In this document: in pieces, positions 41,709 through 48,941 of the stretch
Position numbering within the stretch: the stretch's first letter is position 1
Layout of the letters: every line of letters starts with the position of its first letter
From: Pseudonocardia hydrocarbonoxydans
GTDB taxonomy: Bacteria > Actinomycetota > Actinomycetes > Mycobacteriales > Pseudonocardiaceae
Assembly (NCBI RefSeq): GCF_006539565.1
Contig: NZ_BJNG01000026.1
Location: 1-64,000 of the forward strand
DNA: 64,000 bases
Direction: 5' to 3'
Translations under genes and position numbers: made by a program
The notes under the pieces: generated by a model
The model's database searches: none
Seen by the model: only the letters and a program-made list of their open reading frames with translations
What the model was told of the DNA's origin: nothing

Positions 41709-42124
41709 CAGCTCGACCCCATCCCTGCGTCGCGTGCCAGCTCGGTCATCCCGTCGGTCAGGGCCCGCTCGACGTCGGCGCGGCGGTCGGAGAACGCCGA
41801 CCAGACGTAGCGGCCCTCGCTGTAGAAGGTGCGGGTGGCGGTGTTGTTGCGGCCGACCTTCCCGCCGAAGTCGAGCCACGCGAAGTAGGGCACCCGCTTG
41901 CCGCCCGCGGCGACCCGAACAGCCTTGGCGGTGGACGCGGCACGGATCGACGCGGCGGCCCGCCCGGTCCTGCGCGGCACCCGCGGCTTCGCCTCGTCCA
42001 CCACGATCTGCGCCGCGGCGTTCCCCACGTCCTTGATCCGCTTGGGGAGGGCGCGGTCAACCCGGCGCAGGGCGGTGCGGAACTCGCGGAGCCCGTCTAT
42101 GCGGATCGGGTCGGGGAGTCCCAC
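41708..42124 (-). CDS. HK97 gp10-like tail-completion/head-tail component
   Basis: A 138-residue protein with the gp10 family pattern: FRTALRRVDRALPKRIKDVG, then PRVPRRTGRAAASIRA and YFAWLDFGGKVGRN. The GTG start at 42124 is preceded by AGGAGGTGA at good spacing. It lies between the tail chaperone pair and the tape measure, an unusual position for a gp10-like protein, which in most siphoviruses precedes the major tail protein. Confidence 0.75.
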   Translation of the reverse strand: MGLPDPIRIDGLREFRTALRRVDRALPKRIKDVGNAAAQIVVDEAKPRVPRRTGRAAASIRAASTAKAVRVAAGGKRVPYFAWLDFGGKVGRNNTATRTFYSEGRYVWSAFSDRRADVERALTDGMTELARDAGMGSS

Positions 42125-42128
42125 CTCG

Positions 42129-42618
42129 TCACCTCCTGCCGTGCCGCTTCTCGGCCAGCTCCCGGCGCTGGTTGCGCCGGGCGTAGAACATCGCCCACTC
42201 CACGAACTCGCGGTTCGACATGCGGCCCTCCAGGTCGGCCACGGTCATCCCCAGCTCGGTCGCCAGGAAGAACGTGAACTCGCGGTCGGGGTCAGCCTGG
42301 AAACCGCGCGACCGCCTCCTTCGCCGACGCCTCCTCCAGCCCGGACAGACGCATGATCGCCTTCGTGACCGGCTCCAACTCGCCCGCTGCGGACGCTTCC
42401 TGCCACTGCCCCACCTCGGCCTCGGTCAGGCGCGGGGAGACCAGCGCGGACGACAGCAGGCGGCGCTCCATCTCGTCCACGGGCAGAGACTTCCCGCGGA
42501 TCGCCAGCACCTCGGCGCGAGACAGCGACCGGATGCGGACCGTCCCGAGATCGGGGATGTCGTGGTCCTCCTCGGGCAGGCGGGGGGCGAACAAGGCGGC
42601 CTTGTCGATGGTGGGCAC
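42129..42618 (-). CDS. Tail assembly chaperones G and G-T joined by a likely +1 frameshift
   Basis: The upstream frame (42292-42618, 108 residues) starts at a GTG with GAGGAG upstream and ends EAVARFPG at a TGA. The downstream frame (to the TGA at 42129) has no suitable start at its beginning and encodes ADPDREFTFFLATELGMTVA and DLEGRMSNREFVEWAMFY, the typical T-domain of tail chaperones. It is +1 relative to the first. The codons CGG TTT C at 42300-42306 allow tRNA-Phe to slip from UUU to UUC. The fusion would be about 162 residues. Such frameshifts are conserved in tailed phages, usually -1. Confidence 0.75.
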
Positions 42619-42646
42619 CGAATGCTCCTCGGCTCGTCGGGGCTGG

Positions 42647-43057
42647 TCAGGAGGTGACGGTGTCGGCGATGTCGTCGGACAGCTGCAACTCGCACGACCA
42701 CATCACCATGTCGGCGACGGCGGACGACTCCTCGTAGCCGGTGACGAGTACCTGCACGGTCGCGGTCGGTCGCCCGGCGCCGGTGCTGCCCTCGGGCTGG
42801 TACACCAGCGGTACCGCGGCGGCGCCGACCAGTGGGCGCAGCACCGCGCCGGGCCCGTTGACCGCGGTCGAGTCGTAGATCCCGGAGATCGACGCGGTGC
42901 CGTCCTTCAGCCCGGGCGCGTACACCTTCGAGTTCTTCCCGAACGTGGTGACGTCGTGGGTGTCGGCGGTGCGGCCGAACGTCACCGAGTTGGAGAAGGT
43001 GCCCAGGGGCTTGGCGTTGACCGAGACGGCCACACCCTTGCTGTGTACGAACGGCAT
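42647..43057 (-). CDS. Major tail tube protein
   Basis: A 136-residue protein, beginning MPFVHSKGVAVSVNAKPLG and containing TFGRTADTHDVTTFGKNSKV and GLKDGTASISGIYD, characteristic of actinophage major tail proteins (phage tail tube TTP family). It sits immediately before the tail chaperone pair, which is the conserved order. It polymerises around the tape measure. Confidence 0.85.
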   Translation of the reverse strand: MPFVHSKGVAVSVNAKPLGTFSNSVTFGRTADTHDVTTFGKNSKVYAPGLKDGTASISGIYDSTAVNGPGAVLRPLVGAAAVPLVYQPEGSTGAGRPTATVQVLVTGYEESSAVADMVMWSCELQLSDDIADTVTS

Positions 43058-43062
43058 TGCGA

Positions 43063-43461
43063 TCAGCTCCCGATGATGTCGACGGAGAAGGTGGTGGCGA
43101 GGTACTCGGTGCCCGCGACGGAGACGACCCCGAACTGGCAGGTGGTGACCCGCGCGGAGTGGTAGGCAGCGGTGGTGAACGACTCCACCGCTGCCTTGAC
43201 CGAGCGTGGCCCGGCCCCGGCGGCGTAGTCGGCGAGCAGGGTGAGGGAGCTGCGGGCGTCGACCCGGCCTACGCACACCCGCAGCTCCGCGGTGATCTGG
43301 TCGGCGCCGCGGCCCATCGCGGCGTCGTAGGTGATGGCGTCGGGCCACTCCGGCCACGCTGCCGGGGGCACCAGCCGATCCGGCGGGTAGGCGGTGACCC
43401 GCAGGCCGGGGATGACCTCGACCGCGGCGGCGAGCGCGGCCATCACGTCGTCGACCCTCAC
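43063..43461 (-). CDS. Tail terminator/head-tail joining protein
   Basis: A 132-residue protein (VDDVMAALAAAVEVIPGLRVTAY, then an acidic segment and a beta domain ending TEYLATTFSVDIIGS). Size and place directly before the major tail protein fit a tail-terminator (gpU-like) protein. No diagnostic motif is seen. The GTG start overlaps the preceding stop by GTGA. Confidence 0.65.
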   Translation of the reverse strand: MRVDDVMAALAAAVEVIPGLRVTAYPPDRLVPPAAWPEWPDAITYDAAMGRGADQITAELRVCVGRVDARSSLTLLADYAAGAGPRSVKAAVESFTTAAYHSARVTTCQFGVVSVAGTEYLATTFSVDIIGS

Positions 43462-44081
43462 GCGAACCCCCACCGGTGGTGACGACGGTAGGGGGCCAGC
43501 GCCACGGCCACGTCGGGGTCGACGCGGGCGAGCAGACGCAGCTCCGACCCGGCCTCGGGCGATCCGGCGATGCCGTACGGCGAGTCCCTCCGCGACAGCA
43601 ACCGCGACGTCTGCAAGAGACACGCCTGCCGGATGGCGTCGGGCACGGTCGTCCAGCCCCACCGGGCGGTAACCCGGACCCCGGCGTCCCGGTCGGTGAT
43701 CGCGACACCAGCCGGGGCGGCCAGTACCAGCGCCGTCCACGGCCACCCCGACGGGGCGGCGTTCACCGGGCGCAGGGCGTAGCCCGGGATCGCGGTGGCG
43801 TAGCCACCGTCCCCCGCCGCGTCGTAGCCGATCACGAGCCCCGACTCGGTCATCAGGTCGTCGATCTCGACCACCCACCGGTCGTGGACCGGGTCGCGCC
43901 GGGCGGTGTAGATCCGCGGGGCGGGCGCGTCAAGGAGTCCGAACTGCCGGTGGGTGTGGTCGTCGATGATCCGCGAGGCGGCGGCCACGGCGAGGTTGAG
44001 CTCCGCGTCGTCGAGAGCGTCGGCGACGCGGACGTACGCCTTCGCCTCGGCGAGGGAGACGTAGGACGGGACCCAAGCCAT
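43458..44081 (-). CDS. Head-tail connector (gp6-like)
   Basis: A 207-residue protein. The N-terminal YVSLAEAKAYVRVADALDDA and ELNLAVAAASRIIDDHTHRQFG are the DNA-packaging/connector signature of the gp6-like (phage_connect/gp6) family. A C-terminal helix-rich part follows (VPDAIRQACLLQTSRLLSRR). It attaches below the portal in the virion. Confidence 0.8.
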   Translation of the reverse strand: MAWVPSYVSLAEAKAYVRVADALDDAELNLAVAAASRIIDDHTHRQFGLLDAPAPRIYTARRDPVHDRWVVEIDDLMTESGLVIGYDAAGDGGYATAIPGYALRPVNAAPSGWPWTALVLAAPAGVAITDRDAGVRVTARWGWTTVPDAIRQACLLQTSRLLSRRDSPYGIAGSPEAGSELRLLARVDPDVAVALAPYRRHHRWGFA

Positions 44082-44092
44082 GGCCGCCGTCC

Positions 44093-44425
44093 CTACGGCG
44101 CGATCGCCACGGCGAACGTGACGCTCGTCGTGGCCGACCATGCGACGTCGGCGAGACCGTCGACGGCCTGATAGGTCGCGGCGGGCACCGGGACCAGCCG
44201 GTCGGCCCCGGCCGGGACAGCGACGACACGCGAGCCGCCGCCGACCGACATACCGTCGACGGTCGCGGTCACCGTGAGGGTGACGCTGACCGACGAGGCG
44301 CCGCCGTTGCGGACGTGGAGGAAGGTGCGGGGTCCGGGGGTGAACCGGTCCCCACCGGCGGCGGCGGCGCTGTAGGTCAGCGCCGCCCCGGTCAGCGGGA
44401 GCGTCTGCGTGCCGACGATCGCCAT
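44093..44425 (-). CDS. Small head protein, possibly decoration
   Basis: A 110-residue beta-rich protein (TFLHVRNGGASSVSVTLTVTAT) located between the major capsid protein and the connector. Similar small Thr/Val/Ala-rich proteins occur there in many actinophages and are candidates for capsid decoration. No catalytic motif. Assignment rests on position and composition. Confidence 0.55.
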   Translation of the reverse strand: MAIVGTQTLPLTGAALTYSAAAAGGDRFTPGPRTFLHVRNGGASSVSVTLTVTATVDGMSVGGGSRVVAVPAGADRLVPVPAATYQAVDGLADVAWSATTSVTFAVAIAP

Positions 44426-44426
44426 G

Positions 44427-45728
44427 TCAGCTGGCCGCCGTCACGACGAAACGCTTCACGGACTTCCCGGACTGCCGCACGATGACCGCGCTATAGGCCC
44501 AGATGCCCAGCACGACCGACTCCGGCCCGACGACCTCTTCGAACCGGAAACGGGTCACGTTGGACTCGAACAGCAGCGTGTCCGACGCCCGCAGGGCCAG
44601 CACCGACTCCGGGTAGGCGGTGCCCGACCCGATGCCGTCGGTGGCGATGACCCCCAGCTCGTCGAGCTGCCCGGCCATCGCGACGCTGCCGACACCGACG
44701 ACGTTCATCGGTCCGGCGGTGGAGGCGGGGATCAGCGGCCGGCCAGTGCTGTCCTTGAGCTTCTTGAACTTGCCCCACCGGTTGACCGTCATCGCCAGCA
44801 GGTCCGCCGGGCGCTTGCGGGCGTTCCACACCGCTAGGGAGGTGTCCACCACGGCGTCGTAGGCGGGCACGGCGGGCAGGGTGCCGTTGAACGCGGCCTC
44901 CGTGGCGAACGTGGTGATGGCCGCACCGGCGGCGGTGATCAGGGCCGCGCCGACCTTCCGCTCGATCTGGTCGTTGTACACCGACAGCAGGTCGCCGTAG
45001 ATGAGCTGGTCGATCGCCGGGGACGCCATGTCGATCATCTGGCGGGACACGATCTGCTTGCCCGCGGTGGGGCGCGGGGTGACGGTGTCGACGTCGGAGT
45101 CCCACACGTCGGTGCCCACGACCGGGTTGTTCTCCGCGGCCTGCTCGGCGACCACGGTATCGGTGCCGACGGTCTGCTTGGGCAGGGTGATCGGGCGGGG
45201 GTCGTCGCCGAGGGGGATGTTGCGGACCGCGTTCGCCAGCGAGCGGCCCTGCCGGGCCAGCAGCTCGAACTCGTCGGTCAGCCACCGCGGCGGGACCACG
45301 CCGGGGCCGTTCGTGCCCGTGGACAGGGCACGGGTGTGCTCGGTGAGGCGCCGTCCGGCGTCCTCGTCGCCCTGCGCGCGGGACCGGTACAGGTCGGCGA
45401 AGAACGAGTGCCGTCCGCCGTCGGTCTCGGAGCGGTAGTGGCCGGGGTCCCGGTCGCGGGTGGTGGTGCCCGACACGGCCCGGGTCTCGGTGGGCTCGGC
45501 GAGGTCGGCGGCCATCGAGGCCACCGCGGCGTGCCGGTTGTGGATCTCGGTGAGGTCGGTGATCTCGGCGGCGAGGGCCTGCGCCTGCTCACCCTGCGAG
45601 CGGACCGACGTCAGCTCGGCCTCAGTGAGGTCGCGGCCCTCGGTGGCGGCGCGGATCTGGATGGCCTCGATGCCCTGCCGGAGCGTGTCGTAGTCGGCGC
45701 GGCGGCGGACGAGGTAGGGGTTCGTCAC
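44427..45728 (-). CDS. Major capsid protein, HK97 fold
   Basis: A 433-residue HK97-type capsid protein. The first 100 residues are a charged, helical delta/scaffold domain (RADYDTLRQGIEAIQIRAAT, GEQAQALAAEITDLTEIHN), expected to be removed by the prohead protease. The core has NIPLGDDPRPITLPKQ, VTPRPTAGKQIVSRQMIDMA, AVWNARKRPADLLAMTVNRWGKF and a final strand with ESNVTRFRFEEVVGPE. It lies after the protease with a 170-bp regulatory gap. Confidence 0.92.
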   Translation of the reverse strand: MTNPYLVRRRADYDTLRQGIEAIQIRAATEGRDLTEAELTSVRSQGEQAQALAAEITDLTEIHNRHAAVASMAADLAEPTETRAVSGTTTRDRDPGHYRSETDGGRHSFFADLYRSRAQGDEDAGRRLTEHTRALSTGTNGPGVVPPRWLTDEFELLARQGRSLANAVRNIPLGDDPRPITLPKQTVGTDTVVAEQAAENNPVVGTDVWDSDVDTVTPRPTAGKQIVSRQMIDMASPAIDQLIYGDLLSVYNDQIERKVGAALITAAGAAITTFATEAAFNGTLPAVPAYDAVVDTSLAVWNARKRPADLLAMTVNRWGKFKKLKDSTGRPLIPASTAGPMNVVGVGSVAMAGQLDELGVIATDGIGSGTAYPESVLALRASDTLLFESNVTRFRFEEVVGPESVVLGIWAYSAVIVRQSGKSVKRFVVTAAS

Positions 45729-45898
45729 GGGGACTCCCGGTCAACGGAGGGGTGGGGGCTTCTCCGCGAGCGGCCGGGGTGTCGTCCACCGCTGGTCAGG
45801 GGGGCGGCATCGTGTGAGCGGCCGGGGTGCTGACCAGCGACGCCGGGGGGTCGGCATCGCACTTCAGACATGGATCATACCAGATCCATGTCCTGAAG
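45729..45898. promoter_or_regulatory. Hairpins and repeats between protease and capsid genes
   Basis: Immediately after the protease stop is a hairpin with arms CTTCAGACATGGATC (45862-45876) and its complement (45883-45898, one bulged C). Nearer the capsid start are two imperfect direct copies beginning GAGCGGCCGGGGTG and ending GGCATCG, and inverted CGCTGGTCAG/CTGACCAGCG. This is the only sizeable gap in the structural operon. It could terminate or pause the head transcript and start or boost capsid expression. Confidence 0.7.
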
Positions 45899-46669
45899 CT
45901 ATGAGACGAGCGGCAGCAGCGGCAGCCCCCGCAGGATGCGCGCGGCCTGCACCGACCGCATCCCCATCGCGTCGTCGGGCGCCGGGGCGCCGCCGGTGTC
46001 GGCGAGCCAGCCGCGCATCATCTCCACCTCGGCGGCCTGCCCGGTGACGATCCGGTCGGCCAGCGCCATCACCTGCGGTGACGACGGCGACCCGGCCAGG
46101 TAGTCGCGGGCCATGTCCAGCGCCGACCCGTGGTGGGCGATCATCGCCCGCAGGAACGCGGTGTCCGCGTCGGACAGGCCGGTGTCGGCGGCGCGGACCG
46201 AGGACACCAGGGCGTGCTCGCCGTAGGCGCCTTCCAGCACCACCGCCAACTCCCGCAGGTCCGCGGTCACCCGCTCGATCGTGCCGTCGGCCAGGCGCCG
46301 GTTCTGCCGCGCCCGAAACCCGATCGACACGCTTTCCAGGGCCCCGTCACGCAGCAGCGCCAGAGTCTCGTCCCCGGCGACCGTGGGCGAGACCCGGGCC
46401 TCGAAGTACAGCCCGGCCTCGTCGTCGCGCAGCGCGGTCAGCCGCCCGATCAGCGCCCCGCCCATGCTCAGGTGCTCCCGGGTGAACGGCACCCGGTGCG
46501 CGGCCCGGATCGCGGCATTGAACGCGCCCCGGCGGAACTGCTCGGTGAGCGTGGAGTCGATCCGCTGCGGCCGTCCGTAGGGCACCGCGACACCGGTCAC
46601 GGTGCGGCCGTCACCGGCAGATCGCACCTCCAGCTCGGGCGAGAACGCGCGCGTGATGAGCTGGTTCAT
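45899..46669 (-). CDS. Prohead protease fused to a DUF305-like domain
   Basis: The N-terminal two thirds (256 residues in total) is an HK97-type prohead protease: TVTGVAVPYGRPQRIDSTLTE, the His in VPFTREHLS, and the Ser region in GALESVSIGFRARQ. The last 85 residues are different: FLRAMIAHHGSALDMARDYL, then VMALADRIVTGQAAEVEMMR, the HH-x(n)-Met helical pattern of DUF305, a ferritin-like bundle otherwise found in exported metal-related proteins. The ATG overlaps the amidase stop (ATGA). I do not know of this fusion as a standard phage architecture. Confidence 0.82.
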   Translation of the reverse strand: MNQLITRAFSPELEVRSAGDGRTVTGVAVPYGRPQRIDSTLTEQFRRGAFNAAIRAAHRVPFTREHLSMGGALIGRLTALRDDEAGLYFEARVSPTVAGDETLALLRDGALESVSIGFRARQNRRLADGTIERVTADLRELAVVLEGAYGEHALVSSVRAADTGLSDADTAFLRAMIAHHGSALDMARDYLAGSPSSPQVMALADRIVTGQAAEVEMMRGWLADTGGAPAPDDAMGMRSVQAARILRGLPLLPLVS

Positions 46670-47442
46670 CGGAGCTCCCCGACGCTCAGGCGGGCCTCGA
46701 TCGCGTCGAGCCGGGCCAGGATCTGCTCCAGCGCGTAGCCGACGTCCACCCGGCGGGCGACGGCGCGGTCGGTGATGTCCGGCCCGGACAGCGCCGGGGG
46801 TGCCGCGGCGGGGTCGACACCGATCCCGGCGGCGAGCTGGTCGCGGGCGAAACCGAGATCTTCGCGCGAGGCGCGGGAGGCGAGCAGGGCACGGTCGGCG
46901 TCGGTGAACATGTCGTCCTCCGGGGTGATGGGGAGCGTGGCGAGTCGGTTGATCGCCGGGACGGTGTCCCAGCCGTAGCGGCCGGGACAGGCGGTGCGGG
47001 CGCCGGGGGCGTCGCGATGCCCGCCGTTGAGGAACGCGCGCCGCCACCACCCGGCGGTGGCGCCGTGGCGCAGCAGCTCGGCCACGGCGACGATCTGCGC
47101 CTCGGTGGGCCGGTTGCGCTCGTAGTCCCCGACGAGGCAGATCGCGCGGGCGAACGAGTTCCGCCCGGCGGTGTGCGCGCCCCGACGGTCGACGGCGTGG
47201 CCCTCGAACACCCGCCCCGACGGGCACACCGCGAAGGTGTAGGAGATCCCGCCCCCGAACCGGTCCTGCCCGATCCGCTCCAGCACCCGCACCGCGGCGG
47301 TGTCCTGCTCGAACGACGCGGCGATCGGCGGGGCCGAGGTGACCGAGTGGTGCAGCCACACCTCGGATGCGGGTAGCGGGGCGGCGGCGAAACCGGCGGC
47401 GTAGCGGGCACCCCAGGTGTTGCGACCGTAGATGGTGATCAC
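46666..47442 (-). CDS. N-acetylmuramoyl-L-alanine amidase (PGRP/Amidase_2)
   Basis: A 258-residue peptidoglycan amidase. The zinc ligands are visible in VWLHHSVTS (His), NGGHRDAPGARTACPG (His and Cys). Other family features are GGISYTFAVCPSGRVFEG and HTAGRNSFARAICLVGDYE. The C-terminal 70 residues are helical and probably a binding or oligomerisation part (VDVGYALEQILARLDAIEAR). It lies between portal and protease inside the head module, rather than with the holin-like gene. It may be the endolysin or a virion-associated lysin. GTG start overlaps the preceding stop. Confidence 0.9.
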   Translation of the reverse strand: MITIYGRNTWGARYAAGFAAAPLPASEVWLHHSVTSAPPIAASFEQDTAAVRVLERIGQDRFGGGISYTFAVCPSGRVFEGHAVDRRGAHTAGRNSFARAICLVGDYERNRPTEAQIVAVAELLRHGATAGWWRRAFLNGGHRDAPGARTACPGRYGWDTVPAINRLATLPITPEDDMFTDADRALLASRASREDLGFARDQLAAGIGVDPAAAPPALSGPDITDRAVARRVDVGYALEQILARLDAIEARLSVGELR

Positions 47443-47585
47443 GGGGTGTCCTTGGGGTCGGCCAGGCCGCGGTGGGTGGCCCAGTGCGGATCGCACAGCC
47501 CGCGCACGCGCCCGGTGCGGGGACAGCCGGGGACATTGCAGGTCGGGAGGGGCGCGGGCCGGGCCTTCGGGGTGGTCGTGCTCAT
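47439..47585 (-). CDS. 48-residue zinc-finger-like phage protein
   Basis: Between portal and amidase, joined to both by overlapping codons (ATGA and GTGA). It contains CNVPGCPRTGRVRGLCDPHW, a C-x4-C-x9-C-x2-H arrangement that would bind one zinc ion. Similar short sequences occur in actinophages and in the N-termini of HNH proteins (compare the gene at 51386). Function unknown. Confidence 0.7.
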   Translation of the reverse strand: MSTTTPKARPAPLPTCNVPGCPRTGRVRGLCDPHWATHRGLADPKDTP

Positions 47586-48772
47586 GACGGGTCTCCGTCC
47601 TGGTCGGGCTGCTCGTCGTCGGTTGGGTCCGGCGCAGCGGGCGCGGGGGCGGGGGAGCGCGCAGCCCGCTGCGCCGGAGTCATCGGGGGCAGGTCCTCCA
47701 GGGCGCGGACCTCGTCGACGTCGAGCCACCCGGCCCGCAGCGCGATCTCGTGGGCCTGGTACCGGTCGCGGGTAGTGGCCCGCAGCAGCCCGTCGACGTT
47801 CGCCTTCGCCCACGTCCCGCGCGGCAGCAGCGCTGAGAGTCCCTGCTCAAACCGGGCGAGATGCCCGCCGAGGGAGAACCGCACCAGGTTCGTGGTGTCC
47901 TCGGTGATGTTGGAGTAGACCCGGCTCGACTGCGCCGCACCGAGCCAGCTCGGGTCGAGGTTGAAGATCAGCGCGATCTCGTGGAGGGCGAACTTGCGGG
48001 CGTCGAGAAGCTGGGTCTGTGTCGGGTCCCACGACAGCGGCACGAACTCCGACGTCGCATTGAGCACCGCCACCGTGCGCTCCCGCTGCGAGCGCAGCCA
48101 CCCGGCCTTGATGTCGAGCAGGTCTTCTCGCGTGGCATCAGCATTGGTCGTCTTCAACAAGCCCGTGGGCACCCCGTGGTCGGTCAGCGAAGACGCCTGT
48201 CGCCCCTGCTCGTGCGCGAGTTCGATCGTGCGCAGGTGATGCTCGACGACGGCCATCCCGCGCAGCGATCCCGGGGCGCAGGGACCCTTCACGTGCAGCA
48301 CGTCCCCGACACCGAACGTGCGGTCGCCGATGCGGTACTCCAACCCGGCCGGGCGGCGGCGCACCCCGACCGACGTCGCCGGAACCGGTATCAGCGCGGT
48401 CGGCCACCCCTCGACGTTGCGGGCCGCGACCACCGCTACCGCGTTGCCCTGCAACAGCAGGTCCAGGAACAGGCTTGACCACGTCTCTACCCTCGTCTCC
48501 GGCGGGGACGGCCGGTCCAGCAGCGGCGGGGTCGGCGCCAGCCGCTCCACGGGCTGACCGGCCCGATCCCGGTAGGCGTGCCAGGGCAGCGACCCGAGCG
48601 TGTCGGAGATCAGCATCGCGGCCCGCCAGACACCCGGCACGCCGAGCGCACCCCGGTAGGCGGTGCCGATGACGCCGGAGCCGTCGACCCGGACCCCGTC
48701 GATCACGGCGTAGTCGGTGATGACGCGCTGCTCGATCGGCGCGCGCCCGGCGAGCAGGCGACCCAGCCCCAT
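47582..48772 (-). CDS. Portal protein, HK97 family
   Basis: A 396-residue portal protein. Typical segments are GVWRAAMLISDTLGSLPWHAY, ETWSSLFLDLLLQGNAVAVV, LHVKGPCAPGSLRGMAVVEH, KFALHEIALIFNLDPSWLG and SRVYSNITEDTTNLVRFSL split over residues 50-320. It forms the dodecameric DNA channel at the capsid vertex. The ATG at 48772 overlaps the stop of the 52-residue membrane protein. Confidence 0.92.
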   Translation of the reverse strand: MGLGRLLAGRAPIEQRVITDYAVIDGVRVDGSGVIGTAYRGALGVPGVWRAAMLISDTLGSLPWHAYRDRAGQPVERLAPTPPLLDRPSPPETRVETWSSLFLDLLLQGNAVAVVAARNVEGWPTALIPVPATSVGVRRRPAGLEYRIGDRTFGVGDVLHVKGPCAPGSLRGMAVVEHHLRTIELAHEQGRQASSLTDHGVPTGLLKTTNADATREDLLDIKAGWLRSQRERTVAVLNATSEFVPLSWDPTQTQLLDARKFALHEIALIFNLDPSWLGAAQSSRVYSNITEDTTNLVRFSLGGHLARFEQGLSALLPRGTWAKANVDGLLRATTRDRYQAHEIALRAGWLDVDEVRALEDLPPMTPAQRAARSPAPAPAAPDPTDDEQPDQDGDPS

Positions 48773-48930
48773 CACGCGCCGCCCCTCGACTGCTGCGCCT
48801 CAGCAAGAGCACACCAGCCGGTCAAGACGACTCCGCCGACGACAAGCGCCCAAGCCACACCGAACAGCAGCGCCAGTCCCGCGACGAGCGCGACCAACCC
48901 GGCCACTTGGCCGAGTACCGGCAGCGACAC
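48772..48930 (-). CDS. 52-residue membrane protein between TerL and portal
   Basis: A short gene with an excellent ribosome-binding site (AGGAGG seven bases before the GTG at 48930). The product has one long or two short hydrophobic segments (LPVLGQVAGLVALVAGLALL, then FGVAWALVVGGVVLTGW) and a short charged tail. Its stop overlaps the portal start (TGATG). It could be a small holin or an unrelated membrane protein; nothing decides this. Confidence 0.65.
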   Translation of the reverse strand: MSLPVLGQVAGLVALVAGLALLFGVAWALVVGGVVLTGWCALAEAQQSRGGA

Positions 48931-48941
48931 CCTCACCCCTC

